The notes: generated from the sequence alone by a model not told the origin. Shown: positions 37,011 to 47,329, counted from the stretch's first letter. The stretch is DNA of 64,000 nucleotides from Pseudomonas sp. CROZ-RG-20F-R04-15 (GCF_022662375.1 NZ_JAKNQL010000001.1:62001-126000), one strand, 5' to 3'. Program-made: numbers and translations.

Positions 37011-37831
37011 TGCGCACCCCCGGTTCGTTGCCACAGAAAGCTGGCGAGATGTTGCCCGCGCAGCGCTTCTTTTTGTTTCTCCAATGCGCCGTTGATGTTC
37101 ATCAAACAGCCACAGTCGGCGCTCAAGACCTGATGCGCGCCGGAATCCTTCAACGCTTTGGTCTTGTCAGCCACCATCGCGCCGGAAATGTCTGGCATAC
37201 GGACGCTGAATGTTCCGCCGAAGCCACAGCATTCGCTTTCATGGTCATGATTGACCCGTTCCACGTTGCTCAACTGCGCCAACAACTCGCGGCCGTGCAG
37301 GTGGGTGTTCATTTCGCGGCGTGCCGAACAGGAAGTGTGCAGCGCGACTTTGACCGGTTCGCCGCTGTCCTTGAGCTGCACCTTGCAGACAAACAGCAGA
37401 AACTCGGCCAGTTCATAGGTGCGGGCCGCGAGGGCCTGAACCTGTTTCAGCGTTTGCGGCTCGTCCTTGAACAAGTCGGCGTAATGCTCACGCAGCATGC
37501 CCGCGCAGGATCCCGACGGCACCACCACCGGATAGTCCCCGGCAAACAGCGCCAGTTGCGAGCGCGCTACCGTCCGCGCCTGCTCGGTGTAACCCGAGGT
37601 GTAGGCCGGTTGCCCGCAGCAACTTTGCCCTTGCGGATACTCGACCCGGATCCCTTCGCGCTCCAGCAAGTGGATCGCGTCCATCCCGGCTTCGGGGTAG
37701 AACAGGTCGACCACGCACGTGCCGAACAGATAGACCCGCGCCGGTTTCTCGCTGGGGTATTGCCGAGGTTCGGGCAGTGGCGGTGCCACACGGGTCGCGT
37801 TCGGCACAGCGTTGTAAAAAAGCTCGCTCAT
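37007..37831 (-). CDS. lutA: LutA/LldE subunit of L-lactate oxidase
   Basis: The ATG at 37831 gives 274 residues with two cysteine-rich CCG domains (QSCCGQPAYTSG and SECCGFGGTFSV), the signature of LutA/GlcF-type subunits. It is the first catalytic gene after the permease, 150 bases from it, and overlaps lutB by four bases. LutABC here takes the place of the flavin enzyme LldD used for L-lactate by many bacteria. Confidence 0.93.
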   Translation of the reverse strand: MSELFYNAVPNATRVAPPLPEPRQYPSEKPARVYLFGTCVVDLFYPEAGMDAIHLLEREGIRVEYPQGQSCCGQPAYTSGYTEQARTVARSQLALFAGDYPVVVPSGSCAGMLREHYADLFKDEPQTLKQVQALAARTYELAEFLLFVCKVQLKDSGEPVKVALHTSCSARREMNTHLHGRELLAQLSNVERVNHDHESECCGFGGTFSVRMPDISGAMVADKTKALKDSGAHQVLSADCGCLMNINGALEKQKEALRGQHLASFLWQRTGGAQ

Positions 37832-37981
37832 CAGGCGTGTCTCCGGGTGGGCCCGGTTATCCGTCTGTTGCGGCTGCTGAATATAGAGAGCATTGCTTTC
37901 AGCAGCCTTACAGACCGGGTTGTGAATTGCTGACGCCGAAATCACGGATCGGCGTCGGTTATTTCTGTTTCGCGTGTAGGT

Positions 37982-39676
37982 TTAGTGGACCAGCATGCCG
38001 GTGAACCAGTAGGCCTGAGCCAGAGTGATCAGACCGACAATCGTTGCAAAGAATAGGCTGTGCTTGAGGGTGAAGCGGAACAGATCTGATTCCTTGCCCA
38101 CCAGACCGGTCGCGGCGCAGGCCACGGCGATCGATTGTGGCGAGATCATTTTGCCGGTCACGCCGCCGCTGGTGTTCGCTGCGACCAGCAGGGTGTCGTT
38201 GACGCCGATCTGGTGTGCGGTGGTCGCCTGCAACGAACTGAACAGCGCGTTGGAGGAGGTATCGGAGCCGGTGAGGAACACGCCGAGCCAGCCGAGGAAG
38301 GGCGAGAAGAACGGGAATGCCGCGCCAGTTGCTGCCAGTACCAGAGCCATCGTCGAAGACATGCCGGAATAGTTGGTGACGAAGGCAAACGCCAGCACCA
38401 TGCCGATCGACAGGATCGGCCAGCGCAGTTCGTAGAAGGTCTCTTTCAAAGTGGTCAGACCAGTTTTGTAGTTGATCTTCAGCACCAGCATCGAGATCAG
38501 CGCGGAGAAGAAAATTGCCGTGCCGGTCGCGGAAATCGGGTCAAGTTTGAGCACTGCGGGGATGGCAGTCGGCGTGGCCACGATTGGTGCGGTTTTGATC
38601 ACCAACTGATCAAGGTGCGGAATCGCGAAGTTGAATACCCAGTTGTACATCGAGCCGCCAGCGGCGAACATCGCTTTGAAAGGCTTTAGGGTCCAGATGG
38701 TCACCAGTACGGTGAGGATCAGGAACGGCGACCACGCTTTGAAAATTTCCCCGAGGCTGTAAGGCGAAGCCACCGTGGTGCGTTTCTGACCGAAACCGCC
38801 GACGCTGGCGGTAATTGCTGCGCTGGAAGTGGCGCCCGCGATTTGCGCGCCGGCGGTGCGCTTCGGCTGCCAGACTTTCAGGAACAGGGTCAGGGAAATC
38901 AGGCTGGCCAAGGCCGAGGTGATGTCCGGCAACTCTGGACCGATGAAGTTCGAGGTGAAGTATTGAGTGACGGCGAAGCTCAGGCCCGCGACCAATGCAG
39001 CCGGCCAGGTTTCACGCACGCCGCGCAGGCCGTCCATCATGAACACCAGCCAGAACGGCACGAACAGCGACAGCAGTGGCAGTTGGCGACCGGTCATGGC
39101 GCCGATCTTGAACGCGTCGATGCCGGTGACTTGGCCGGCCACAATGATCGGAATCCCCAGGGCACCGAACGCAACCGGTGCGGTGTTGGCGATCAGGCAC
39201 AGGCCGGCGGCGTACAGCGGGTTGAAGCCTAGGCCTACGAGAAGTGCGGCAGTAATCGCCACGGGCGCGCCGAAACCGGCGGCACCTTCCAGGAAGGCAC
39301 CGAAGCAGAAACCGATCAGCAGCACTTGCAGGCGCTGGTCGTCAGTAATCGATAACACCGAACTGCGAATGACCTCGAACTGACCACTTTTGACCGTCAG
39401 TTTGTAGAGGAACACCGCCGCGACAATGATCCAGGCAATCGGCCACAGACCGTAGGCGAAGCCATAACCGGCGGCGGCGAAGGCCATGTCGACCGGCATC
39501 TGGAACGCGAATATTGCTACGGCAATCGACAGGGCGAGGGTGATACTCCCGGCCACATGGCCTTTGAGGCGGAACACCGCCAATGCGAGGAAAAAGAACA
39601 CGATGGGGATGACGGCCGCGAGTGCGGACACGCCGAGACTGCCGAGCGGGCTGTAGAGCTGTTGCCAGGTTTGCAT
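37982..39676 (-). CDS. lldP: L-lactate permease
   Basis: A 564-residue integral membrane protein with about 13 hydrophobic helices, of the LctP/LldP family: [20 protein letters not shown] and [20 protein letters not shown] are family marks. It takes up lactate with protons at the inner membrane. It is the first gene of the minus-strand operon, with the LldR operator about 52 bases before its start. Confidence 0.95.
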   Translation of the reverse strand: MQTWQQLYSPLGSLGVSALAAVIPIVFFFLALAVFRLKGHVAGSITLALSIAVAIFAFQMPVDMAFAAAGYGFAYGLWPIAWIIVAAVFLYKLTVKSGQFEVIRSSVLSITDDQRLQVLLIGFCFGAFLEGAAGFGAPVAITAALLVGLGFNPLYAAGLCLIANTAPVAFGALGIPIIVAGQVTGIDAFKIGAMTGRQLPLLSLFVPFWLVFMMDGLRGVRETWPAALVAGLSFAVTQYFTSNFIGPELPDITSALASLISLTLFLKVWQPKRTAGAQIAGATSSAAITASVGGFGQKRTTVASPYSLGEIFKAWSPFLILTVLVTIWTLKPFKAMFAAGGSMYNWVFNFAIPHLDQLVIKTAPIVATPTAIPAVLKLDPISATGTAIFFSALISMLVLKINYKTGLTTLKETFYELRWPILSIGMVLAFAFVTNYSGMSSTMALVLAATGAAFPFFSPFLGWLGVFLTGSDTSSNALFSSLQATTAHQIGVNDTLLVAANTSGGVTGKMISPQSIAVACAATGLVGKESDLFRFTLKHSLFFATIVGLITLAQAYWFTGMLVH

Positions 39677-39727
39677 ATGGGGTGGCCCCTAATTGTTGTT
39701 GGTCAGGCACTGTCAGCGTTCTTGGAT

Positions 39728-39744
39728 AATTGGTAAGACCAATT
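39728..39744. promoter_or_regulatory. Predicted LldR operator
   Basis: AATTGGTAAGACCAATT is a perfect 7-3-7 palindrome of the TTGGTnnnACCAA type bound by FadR-subfamily GntR regulators, including LldR. It lies between the divergent lldP and lldR genes and should repress both until lactate binds the regulator (established for LldR elsewhere, inferred here). Confidence 0.8.
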
Positions 39745-39938
39745 TACAATCGCTGTTGGCTAGGGTAAAAGCCTTGATGTCGGTGTGTCAATTTGTCGCC
39801 CTGAAACTTTTGTCGAACAAGCAGCGCAGATCGCATCTGATCCGGTTTCGGCAAGTGGCGTCTGGTAGGTGTCGGCAAGGCGCCGATAGGCCAGAATAGA
39901 GAGCCCGGCGAGCGGTCGGGATCGTGGAGAAATGAGTT

Positions 39939-40706
39939 ATGGGGTTTGATCAGATTCGGCAGCGCCGTTTGTCTGACGATATTGTCGAGCGACTTGAGGG
40001 GATGATCCTCGAGGGCACGCTGAAGTCCGGTGAGCGGCTGCCGGCGGAGCGCACGCTGGCCGAACAATTTGGCGTATCACGGCCGTCATTGCGTGAGGCG
40101 ATTCAGAAGCTGGCGGCGAAAGGTCTGCTGGTCAGTCGCCAGGGCGGCGGCAATTATGTGGTCGAGAGCCTGGGCTCAACGTTCAGTGATCCGCTTCTGC
40201 AGTTGCTCGAAAGCAATCCCGAGGCGCAGCGCGATCTACTGGAATTTCGCCACACTCTGGAGGCATCGTGTGCCTATTACGCTGCGTTGCGCGCGACCGA
40301 TGTTGATCGCGAGCGGCTGACGGCGGCGTTCGAAGAGTTGCAGGATTGTTATTCACGCCATGACGAAGTGAGTCGGGCGGAGGAGGGCGCGGCGGATGCG
40401 AAATTTCATCTGGCGATTGCCGAGGCCAGTCATAACGCAGTGTTGCTGCACACCATTCGCGGGCTGTTCGATCTGCTCAAGCGCAACGTGGTGACCAACA
40501 TCGGCGGCATGTACAAGCAGCGCACGGAAACCCGCGACATGCTGATCACTCAGCATCGGGAATTGTATCTGGCGATTATAGAAGGTCGCGCGGAGCAGGC
40601 GCGTGAGGTTTCCAGCCGACATATCTTGTATGTGCAGGAAGTGCTGGAAGAGGTGCGGCAGGAGGTTCAGCGCATGGCACGGGCGGAGCGACGCAAGGGC
40701 ATGTGA
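39939..40706 (+). CDS. lldR: LldR, GntR-family lactate-responsive regulator
   Basis: A 255-residue regulator with an N-terminal GntR winged helix (GERLPAERTLAEQFGVSRPS) and a C-terminal FCD ligand domain (FHLAIAEASHNAVLLHTIRG). It is divergent from lldP with a perfect palindromic operator between them, so it is the lactate sensor of the operon. A PdhR- or GlcC-like role is less likely given the neighbours. The gene is followed by a REP element. Confidence 0.9.
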   Translation: MGFDQIRQRRLSDDIVERLEGMILEGTLKSGERLPAERTLAEQFGVSRPSLREAIQKLAAKGLLVSRQGGGNYVVESLGSTFSDPLLQLLESNPEAQRDLLEFRHTLEASCAYYAALRATDVDRERLTAAFEELQDCYSRHDEVSRAEEGAADAKFHLAIAEASHNAVLLHTIRGLFDLLKRNVVTNIGGMYKQRTETRDMLITQHRELYLAIIEGRAEQAREVSSRHILYVQEVLEEVRQEVQRMARAERRKGM

Positions 40707-40740
40707 TCAGTTATTTTTGTGTTGATGATGGAATAGCTTT

Positions 40741-40802
40741 CGCGAGCAGGCTCGCTCCCACATTTGAGTTGCATTCCAAATGTGGGAGCGAGCCTGCTCG
40801 CG
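40741..40802. repeat. Pseudomonas REP inverted pair
   Basis: Two perfect 25-base arms (40741-40765 and 40778-40802) containing gcgagcaggctcgctcccac, the common extragenic palindrome of P. fluorescens-group genomes. It lies between the convergent lldR and smpB genes, where it can also act as a transcription barrier. Confidence 0.9.
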
Positions 40803-40826
40803 AATACGCTTTAAAGGCAGAAGAAG

Positions 40827-41309
40827 TTAGTCTTCCTTGCCCTTGTTGCGCACCGCACGCTGCAGTTCACGACCGGCATCGCGTTCGCGCTCGGTGTCAC
40901 GCTTGTCGTATTCCTTCTTGCCCTTGCCCAGAGCAATCTCGCACTTGACCATGTGCTTGCTCCAGTACCAGGACAGGCAGACGCAGGCGTAACCCTTTTG
41001 CTGCACCATCGCTGCAAGCTTTTCCAGCTCGCGGCGGTTGAGCAGCAATTTGCGTGTGCGCACCGGGTCAGCGATGACGTGGGTGCTTGCGGTCATCAGA
41101 GGCGTGATGTGGCTGCCGAGCAACCATGCTTCGCCATCCTTGAGCAGGACATAGCTGTCGACCAGCTGTAGCTTGCTTGCCCGCAGACTTTTTACTTCCC
41201 AGCCGGCCAGGACCAGACCAGCCTCGAACTTGTGCTCGATGAAGTAATCGTGTCGCGCCTTTTTGTTCTGCGCGATGGTCCCTGTAGGGTGTTTCTTCTG
41301 TTTAGCCAT
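40827..41309 (-). CDS. smpB: SmpB, tmRNA-binding protein
   Basis: A 160-residue protein with the conserved SmpB core ([50 protein letters not shown]) and a basic C-terminal tail that enters the mRNA channel. It binds the tRNA-like part of ssrA and is needed for trans-translation. Its length matches the family. Transcribed alone, convergent to lldR. Confidence 0.97.
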   Translation of the reverse strand: MAKQKKHPTGTIAQNKKARHDYFIEHKFEAGLVLAGWEVKSLRASKLQLVDSYVLLKDGEAWLLGSHITPLMTASTHVIADPVRTRKLLLNRRELEKLAAMVQQKGYACVCLSWYWSKHMVKCEIALGKGKKEYDKRDTERERDAGRELQRAVRNKGKED

Positions 41310-41428
41310 AGGGGCGGCATTATATGGAGATAAACGGCTGTCGGCTACGGTGATGCTGCGTGCTTGAGCAGGTTGAGTGAATCCCGGACAATGCGGCCTC
41401 TTTTTCTAACGCTTGGGCGTGATAAACG

Positions 41429-42832
41429 ATGTCGACAGACAAGGTTTCTGTCCACGGCAGTTGGGCTAGCCGCTGGGTATTCATACTCGCCGCGACCGGT
41501 TCGGCCGTGGGACTGGGTAGTATCTGGAAGTTCCCCTACATGGTCGGGGTCTACGGCGGCGGTGCGTTTGTACTGATGTTTCTGGCGTGCATCGCGCTGA
41601 TCGGCATCCCGGTCATGCTCGCGGAAACCCTGATCGGCCGGCGCGCCCGGCAAAGTCCGGCGAACGCCTTGAAGGTGCTGGCGCTGGAAGCCGGGCATTC
41701 GGGCAAATGGTCGTGGGGAGCGTTTGCCGGGATGATCACGGCATTGTTGATCCTGTCTTTCTATAGCGTGGTGGGCGGCTGGTCGCTGGACTACATCGTC
41801 GACATGGGGCGCGGTGACTTCCAGGGTGCCACGGCCGATCAGGTCGGCGCTTATTTCGGCAATGTCATCTCCAATCCATGGCGTCTGACACTTTGGCACA
41901 CGCTTTTTATGCTGCTGTCGGCCTTCGTCATCGCCAAAGGTGTGGTTGCAGGGCTTGAGCGCAGCCTGCGCATCATGATGCCGCTGTTGTTCGTGATGAT
42001 CCTGGTATTGCTGGGTTACAGCATGACCACCGGGCATTTCATGGAAGGCGTGCATTTCATGTTCGACTTCCACCCGGAAAAAGTCCTCGACGGCTTGTTG
42101 CCGGCGATGGGACATGCGTTCTTCTCGCTGAGCGTCGGTGTCGGCTCGATCATGATCTACGGCGCTTATATGCCGAAGAGCTCATCGTTGTCGGGAACCG
42201 TTGTCGGCGTGGCATTGCTCGATACCTTTGTTTCGCTGATCGCCGGTCTGGCTTTGTTCCCGATTGTATTTGCCGGCGGCCTGAACCCTAGCGAAGGGCC
42301 GGGGCTGATGTTCGTCAGTCTGCCATTTGCCTTTGGTAATGTGGCGTTCGGTCAGTTGATGGGCGTGGTGTTCTTTGTGCTGGTGGCTATTGCTGCCTGG
42401 AGTTCGGCGATCTCCCTTTTGGAACCGATGGTTGCCTATCTGGTTGAGCGCACCAAAGTCAGCCGCGCGTGGGTGACCTTCTGGCTTGCCTTCACTTGCT
42501 GGTTCGTCGGTCTGGGCACGGTGTTCTCCTTCAATATCTGGAAGGAAGCCAAATTTTTCGTGAACGAAGGCGGGATGTTCCACCTCTACCAATGGGGTGC
42601 GCAGAGCGGTCTGGACTTCTTCGGCGTGATCGATTTCTTCACCTCGCGGATCATGTTGCCGCTCGGCGGTCTGTGTTTCGTGTTGTTTGCCGGATGGGTG
42701 ATGGGGCGTGAAGCGGTGCGCGACGAGTTGTCGATCCGCAACCCGGCACTGTTCGCCCTGTCTTTGTTCTTGATGCGCTACGTGGCGCCCATCGGCATTC
42801 TTGTAGTGTTTGCCGCTCAGCTCTGGAAGTAA
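41429..42832 (+). CDS. Sodium-dependent transporter (NSS/SNF family)
   Basis: A 467-residue membrane protein of about 11-12 helices. The N-terminus ATGSAVGLGSIWKFPYMVG is the NSS family signature, lining the sodium and substrate sites. Such proteins import amino acids or amines with sodium at the inner membrane; the substrate cannot be named. Its stop is seven bases before ratA, so the two may share transcription. Confidence 0.9.
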   Translation: MSTDKVSVHGSWASRWVFILAATGSAVGLGSIWKFPYMVGVYGGGAFVLMFLACIALIGIPVMLAETLIGRRARQSPANALKVLALEAGHSGKWSWGAFAGMITALLILSFYSVVGGWSLDYIVDMGRGDFQGATADQVGAYFGNVISNPWRLTLWHTLFMLLSAFVIAKGVVAGLERSLRIMMPLLFVMILVLLGYSMTTGHFMEGVHFMFDFHPEKVLDGLLPAMGHAFFSLSVGVGSIMIYGAYMPKSSSLSGTVVGVALLDTFVSLIAGLALFPIVFAGGLNPSEGPGLMFVSLPFAFGNVAFGQLMGVVFFVLVAIAAWSSAISLLEPMVAYLVERTKVSRAWVTFWLAFTCWFVGLGTVFSFNIWKEAKFFVNEGGMFHLYQWGAQSGLDFFGVIDFFTSRIMLPLGGLCFVLFAGWVMGREAVRDELSIRNPALFALSLFLMRYVAPIGILVVFAAQLWK

Positions 42833-42839
42833 CGCTCAC

Positions 42840-43274
42840 ATGACGACACATATTCAACGATCGGCATTGCTGCCGTACCCGGCGCAATTTCTCTACGACC
42901 TGGTCAACGACGTGGCGCGCTACCCGGAATTTCTGCCGTGGTGCTCCTCGGCGGAAGTGCTGGAAAGCTCGCCGGAGCATATGCGCGCCAGTGTTGGCGT
43001 AGCCAAGGGCGGGCTCAGTCAGCATTTCGTGACGCGTAATACGCTGGTGCCGGGGCAGTCTATTGAAATGAACCTGGAAGAAGGCCCGTTCAATCAGTTG
43101 CACGGTGTGTGGGTGTTCAAGGTGTTGAACGAGAAGGCCTGCAAGATCAGCCTGGATCTGTCGTTCGACTATGCCGGGCCGCTGGTGCGTGCCACGTTGG
43201 GGCCGCTGTTCAATCAGGCAGCCAATACGCTGGTAGATGCGTTTTGCCAGCGCGCCAAGCAGATGCATGGTTGA
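42840..43274 (+). CDS. ratA: RatA/PasT, START-domain protein
   Basis: A 144-residue START/Coq10-like protein (MTTHIQRSALLPYPAQFLYD, VARYPEFLPWCSSAEVL). RatA was described in E. coli as a toxin blocking 70S assembly and is otherwise thought to bind ubiquinone; in most bacteria it is a housekeeping gene. It overlaps rnfH by eight bases, the usual pairing. Confidence 0.9.
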   Translation: MTTHIQRSALLPYPAQFLYDLVNDVARYPEFLPWCSSAEVLESSPEHMRASVGVAKGGLSQHFVTRNTLVPGQSIEMNLEEGPFNQLHGVWVFKVLNEKACKISLDLSFDYAGPLVRATLGPLFNQAANTLVDAFCQRAKQMHG

Positions 43275-43581
43275 GCCGGTGATTGAGATAGAGGTGGTGT
43301 ACGCGGCCGTGGATCGTCAGGTTTTGCGCTCGGTGAGCGTAAATGCGGGCGTCACGGTGCGGGCGGCGGTGCTTGCATCGGGTATCGCTAGTGAGTTCCC
43401 TGAGCTGAATCTGGCGGAGTGTCCGTTGGGTATCTTCGGCAAAGTGGTGGCTGACCCGGATACGCGGGTGATTGAGGCGGGGGAGCGCATCGAGATTTAT
43501 CGCCCATTGCTGGCCGATCCGAAAGAGGTACGACGCTTGCGGGCCGCCAAGGCTGCCGAGGCCAAAGCGCGAAACGCGTAA
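43267..43581 (+). CDS. rnfH: RnfH family ubiquitin-like protein
   Basis: The ATG at 43267 lies within the end of ratA; 104 residues with the RnfH core (IEIEVVYAAVDRQVL, PLGIFGKVV, RIEIYRPLLADPKEVRRLRA). It has a beta-grasp fold; paired with RatA in gamma-proteobacteria, precise function uncertain. A bidirectional terminator follows at once. Confidence 0.93.
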   Translation: MVEPVIEIEVVYAAVDRQVLRSVSVNAGVTVRAAVLASGIASEFPELNLAECPLGIFGKVVADPDTRVIEAGERIEIYRPLLADPKEVRRLRAAKAAEAKARNA

Positions 43582-43596
43582 AAAGCCAAATCGCAG

Positions 43597-43633
43597 GCAA
43601 TAAAAAACCCGGAATTTCCGGGTTTTTTATTGC
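43597..43633. terminator. Bidirectional terminator between rnfH and bamE
   Basis: An 18-bp perfect inverted repeat centred at 43615 with A-runs on the left and T-runs on the right, so it works on both strands between the convergent genes. Confidence 0.93.
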
Positions 43634-43641
43634 GTCGCAAA

Positions 43642-44169
43642 TTATTGCGGCGAGGTGTCCAGCGGCTCTGGTGTCGGAACCGGAACGGTTTCCACACCAT
43701 CGACGTCCTTCTGGATCTGATCCAGCAAGGAACCTGGCTTGACCGGTTTTTCCGGTTTTGGCTTCTCGGCGTTTTCAGCAGGAGCGGTCACGGTCGTGCC
43801 ACTGTCCTTGCCGAGAATGGCTTCGTCACGGCTTACGCCCGGCATAAAGTCACCGGACAGGCTGACAAGCTGGTCGTTTGAGTTGAAAATAACGCTGATG
43901 CGTTCCTGTTGGCGTTCACCGCCACCCGGTTGCAGGCTGTACAGATAATCCCAGCGATCGGCATGGAACGTGTCGACAAGCAGAGGGTTACCCATGATAA
44001 ACCGTACTTGCGGCCGGGTCATTCCCGGGCGTAACTGGTCTATCATGTCCTGCGTGACGACATTGCCCTGCTGGATGTCGATTTTGTAAACCCCGGGGAA
44101 TGAACAACCGGCGAGTGCGAGCAGTCCCACAAAGGTGAAACTGGTTAGCAAGAGCTTGGTGTTTTGCAT
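43642..44169 (-). CDS. bamE: BamE/OmlA outer-membrane assembly lipoprotein
   Basis: A 175-residue lipoprotein with signal and lipobox (LLALAGCSF, Cys22), and the SmpA/OmlA core ([29 protein letters not shown]). BamE is part of the BAM complex that inserts outer-membrane proteins. A Pro/Glu-rich tail of about 50 residues extends the typical length, as in other Pseudomonas. Divergent from fur with less than 100 bases between, as known for omlA-fur in P. aeruginosa. Confidence 0.95.
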   Translation of the reverse strand: MQNTKLLLTSFTFVGLLALAGCSFPGVYKIDIQQGNVVTQDMIDQLRPGMTRPQVRFIMGNPLLVDTFHADRWDYLYSLQPGGGERQQERISVIFNSNDQLVSLSGDFMPGVSRDEAILGKDSGTTVTAPAENAEKPKPEKPVKPGSLLDQIQKDVDGVETVPVPTPEPLDTSPQ

Positions 44170-44266
44170 CGGTGGGCGACTTCCACTATCTTGGCTGGGA
44201 CAACGTAAACGCCGATCATACCCGCATTAAGAGAAGCTGCGAAGCAGCATCGCGAGAAAGCTGACC

Positions 44267-44671
44267 ATGGTTGAAAATAGCGAACTACGCAAAGCCGGCC
44301 TCAAAGTGACCCTGCCACGGGTCAAGATCCTGCAAATGCTCGACTCTACCGAGCAGCGTCACATGAGTGCCGAGGACGTCTACAAGGCGTTGATGGAAGC
44401 TGGCGAAGACGTCGGTCTGGCCACGGTTTACCGTGTTCTGACCCAGTTCGAAGCAGCTGGCCTCGTGGTCCGTCACAACTTCGACGGTGGCCACGCGGTA
44501 TTCGAACTGGCTGACGGTGGCCACCACGACCATATGGTCAACGTGGAAACCGGTGAAGTCGTCGAATTCGTCAGCATCGAAATTGAAAAGCTCCAGAAGG
44601 CAATTGCCGAGGAGCACGGTGTCGAGTTGGTGGATCACAACCTGGTGCTGTACGTCCGCAAGAAAAAGTAA
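44267..44671 (+). CDS. fur: Ferric uptake regulator Fur
   Basis: A 134-residue protein with the winged-helix domain (LRKAGLKVTLPRVKILQML) and the metal-binding dimerisation domain containing HHDHM and HxxE positions (DGGHHDHMVNVETGEVVEF). As usual for Pseudomonas it lacks the C-terminal CxxC pairs of E. coli Fur. It represses iron-uptake genes when iron is plentiful. Confidence 0.97.
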   Translation: MVENSELRKAGLKVTLPRVKILQMLDSTEQRHMSAEDVYKALMEAGEDVGLATVYRVLTQFEAAGLVVRHNFDGGHAVFELADGGHHDHMVNVETGEVVEFVSIEIEKLQKAIAEEHGVELVDHNLVLYVRKKK

Positions 44672-44704
44672 GCATGTCGCGCGAATTTCACATTCGCGAA
44701 ACGA

Positions 44705-44732
44705 ACGAAGGCGACCCAAGGGTCGCCTTCGT
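44705..44732. terminator. Hairpin between fur and recN
   Basis: A 13-bp perfect stem (44705-44717 with 44720-44732) between the convergent genes. The T-run is short, but position and strength suggest it ends fur and recN transcripts. Confidence 0.75.
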
Positions 44733-44746
44733 GCTTCCTGTCGTGC

Positions 44747-46420
44747 TTAAACCTTGGCCGTCACAACCATTTTTTTCGCGTGGGCCAGGGATTCCTTGGT
44801 CAGATCGATGCCACCGAGCATCCGTGCCACTTCTTCTATACGGTCGTTCTTGCTCAGTTTGGAGACGGCGGTGTGCGTTGCCTGTTCGCCACGCACCTTG
44901 TGCACGAACAGATGCTGATGACCTTGCGCTGCCACCTGAGGCAGGTGCGTCACGGTCAGTACCTGGCCGCGATCGCCGAGACGGCGCAACAGTTGGCCGA
45001 CAATTTCCGCCGTCGGGCCACCAATGCCCACGTCCACTTCGTCGAACACCAGCGTCGGAACACGGGATGTCTGTGCGGTGATGACCTGAATCGCCAGACT
45101 GATCCGTGACAGCTCACCACCGGAAGCGACTTTTGCCAGCGCCTTCAGCGGTTGCCCCGGGTTGGCGCTGACCAGCAATTCAACCTGCTCCAGCCCATTG
45201 GGCAGTAATTCGTCGCTGCTATTGGCCTTTAATTCAATGGTGAATCGACCTCCAGGCATGCCCAGACGCTGAATTTCCTGTTCAACCGCACTGGCGAGAC
45301 TGCCGGCAGCCTGATGGCGCAAATCGCTCAGCTCCCGCGCCTTCTCTTGATAGTGGCGGGCGTAGGAAGCCAGCTCTTCGCCCAGGCGTTCGATAGATTC
45401 GTCGTTGGCGTTGAGTGTTTCGATCTCATCCAGCAACTTCTGCTGCATTTCCCCGACTTCGGTCGGCTGAATCCGGTGTTTGCGCGCCAGCGTGTAGATC
45501 GCGTCGAGCCGTTCTTCCAGATATTGCAGGCGCGCCGGATCGGCATCGAAGTTATCGAGGAAGCGATTGAGTTCACCGACGGCCTCTTCGACCTGGATCT
45601 GCGCGCTGGTCAGCAGGCTGCTGGCTTCGCCCAGTGCGCCGACGGAATTATTCACGCTCGACAGACGATTGAGGCTGGCGGTCAGTGCGTTCAGTACATT
45701 ACCTGAATCACTTTCGCTGCATTGCTCGACCACTTGCCGGCAAATGCCCAGCAAGGTTTCGGCGTTGGTCAGGTTTTTGTGTTCCTGCTCCAGTTGCTCC
45801 AGCTCGTTATCACCCAGACCGAGGTTTTCCAGCTCTTCAAGCTGATAGCTCAGTAACTGATGGCGGGCGCGTTGTTCATCGCCGGAATTGGACAGACGCT
45901 CCAGTTCCTGGCGAGTCTGGCGCCAGCGCTGGGCGGCGAGCTGAACCTGGCGGGCCAGATCGGTGGCGCCGGCATACTCGTCCAGCAAGCGTCGATGGGT
46001 ATCGGTTTTCAGCAGGGACTGGTGTTCATGCTGGCTGTGGATATCAATCAACAGCTCGCCCAGCGACTTGAGGTCACCGAGTGGGCAAGGGGTGCCATTG
46101 ATGTAGCCGCGCGAACGACCTTCCGACGTGATCACTCGGCGCAGAATGCACGGGCCATCAGTCTCCAGATCGCGCTCGGCCAGCCAGACACTGGCTTCAG
46201 GGATGTCGGCCAGATCGAAAGTCGCGAGGATATCGGCTTTGTCGGCGCCGGGACGAACCACGCCGCTGTCGGCGCGATCGCCAAGAGTCAGGCCCAGCGC
46301 GTCGAGCATGATCGACTTGCCGGCGCCGGTTTCCCCTGTGATCACGCTCATCCCGCGATCGAGTTCGAGATCGAGATGTTCAACGATGGCGTAGTTGTGT
46401 ACGGACAGGTGCACCAGCAT
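44747..46420 (-). CDS. recN: DNA repair ATPase RecN
   Basis: A 557-residue SMC-like ATPase: Walker A GETGAGKSIMLDALGLTL near residue 30, long coiled coils in the middle, ABC signature VASGGELSRISLAIQV and Walker B TLVFDEVDVGIGG near the end. RecN binds broken DNA ends and helps recombination repair. Usually LexA-controlled in gamma-proteobacteria; I did not identify a certain LexA box. Transcribed alone, divergent from grpE. Confidence 0.97.
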   Translation of the reverse strand: MLVHLSVHNYAIVEHLDLELDRGMSVITGETGAGKSIMLDALGLTLGDRADSGVVRPGADKADILATFDLADIPEASVWLAERDLETDGPCILRRVITSEGRSRGYINGTPCPLGDLKSLGELLIDIHSQHEHQSLLKTDTHRRLLDEYAGATDLARQVQLAAQRWRQTRQELERLSNSGDEQRARHQLLSYQLEELENLGLGDNELEQLEQEHKNLTNAETLLGICRQVVEQCSESDSGNVLNALTASLNRLSSVNNSVGALGEASSLLTSAQIQVEEAVGELNRFLDNFDADPARLQYLEERLDAIYTLARKHRIQPTEVGEMQQKLLDEIETLNANDESIERLGEELASYARHYQEKARELSDLRHQAAGSLASAVEQEIQRLGMPGGRFTIELKANSSDELLPNGLEQVELLVSANPGQPLKALAKVASGGELSRISLAIQVITAQTSRVPTLVFDEVDVGIGGPTAEIVGQLLRRLGDRGQVLTVTHLPQVAAQGHQHLFVHKVRGEQATHTAVSKLSKNDRIEEVARMLGGIDLTKESLAHAKKMVVTAKV

Positions 46421-46579
46421 AAAGGCCGCTCCCAGGCTTTAGGTCTGGTTATTTATACAGTGTTTTGTTTCGGGCTGACAATGCCCACCCTTAGCTCGAT
46501 TCGCTTGAACCTAAAAGCTGCTTAGCGCATTCAGGAATGAGAATGTGGCACTTTTTTGTAGGGTTAATGGTTGAAAGCC

Positions 46580-46608
46580 CTTGAAGCCTGATTTTGCGGC
46601 CCCATATA
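46580..46608 (+). promoter_or_regulatory. Sigma-32 heat-shock promoter of grpE
   Basis: CTTGAA at 46580-46585 and CCCCATATA at 46600-46608 with a 14-base spacer match the RpoH consensus almost exactly. The grpE start codon is about 50 bases downstream with ggag before it. Confidence 0.92.
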
Positions 46609-46660
46609 TCGGGGCAGAAGCGCGAGTCAGGCTCGCGGACGAAATTGAAAGGAGAATTCT

Positions 46661-47227
46661 ATGGCTGACGAACAGACAGTAGATACGCAAAACCCAGAAG
46701 CCAATCAGGCGCCCGAAGGTTCGGGTGATGACCTGGCGACCCGTGTACAAGTGCTCGAAGAGCAATTGGCCGCCGCGCAGGATCAGTCTCTGCGTGTTGC
46801 TGCCGATCTGCAGAACGTCCGTCGCCGTGCCGAGCAGGACGTCGAGAAGGCGCACAAGTTTGCCCTGGAAAAATTCGCTGGCGACTTGCTGCCGATCGTC
46901 GACAGCCTGGAGCGCGGCCTTGAGCTGTCGAACCCGGACGACGAAAGCATCCGTCCGATGCGCGAAGGCATCGAGCTGACGCTGAAAATGTTCCACGACA
47001 CCCTCAAGCGTTATCAGCTGGAAGCGATCGACCCGCACGGCGAACCGTTCAACGCCGTTCAGCATCAGGCAATGGCCATGCAAGAAAGCGCCGACGTAGA
47101 ACCGAACAGCGTTCTGAAAGTGTTCCAGAAGGGCTACCAGCTCAACGGTCGCCTGTTGCGTCCGGCCATGGTTGTGGTCAGCAAGGCGCCTGCGCCAATT
47201 TCGCCTTCGATTGACGAGAAGGCTTGA
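46661..47227 (+). CDS. grpE: GrpE nucleotide exchange factor
   Basis: A 188-residue protein: long N-terminal coiled coil ([40 protein letters not shown]) and C-terminal beta domain ([35 protein letters not shown]). It releases ADP from DnaK. First gene of grpE-dnaK-dnaJ, driven by the sigma-32 promoter above. Confidence 0.97.
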   Translation: MADEQTVDTQNPEANQAPEGSGDDLATRVQVLEEQLAAAQDQSLRVAADLQNVRRRAEQDVEKAHKFALEKFAGDLLPIVDSLERGLELSNPDDESIRPMREGIELTLKMFHDTLKRYQLEAIDPHGEPFNAVQHQAMAMQESADVEPNSVLKVFQKGYQLNGRLLRPAMVVVSKAPAPISPSIDEKA

Positions 47228-47329
47228 AATTAGCCGCAAGGCCCCCATTTAGAAGTCAAGCGTTTAAGTATTACCGCAGTTAGCCACCACTGCTGCGGCA
47301 ACAAAATCCAAAGTTTCGGGAGAGTTAAC

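Noticed and set aside
40741..40802. Possible CRISPR-like repeat
   Set aside because: Only one inverted pair, typical of Pseudomonas REP elements; no spaced array anywhere in the window.
42840..43581. ratA-rnfH as a true toxin-antitoxin module
   Set aside because: Widely conserved housekeeping pair in gamma-proteobacteria; no sign of mobility here.
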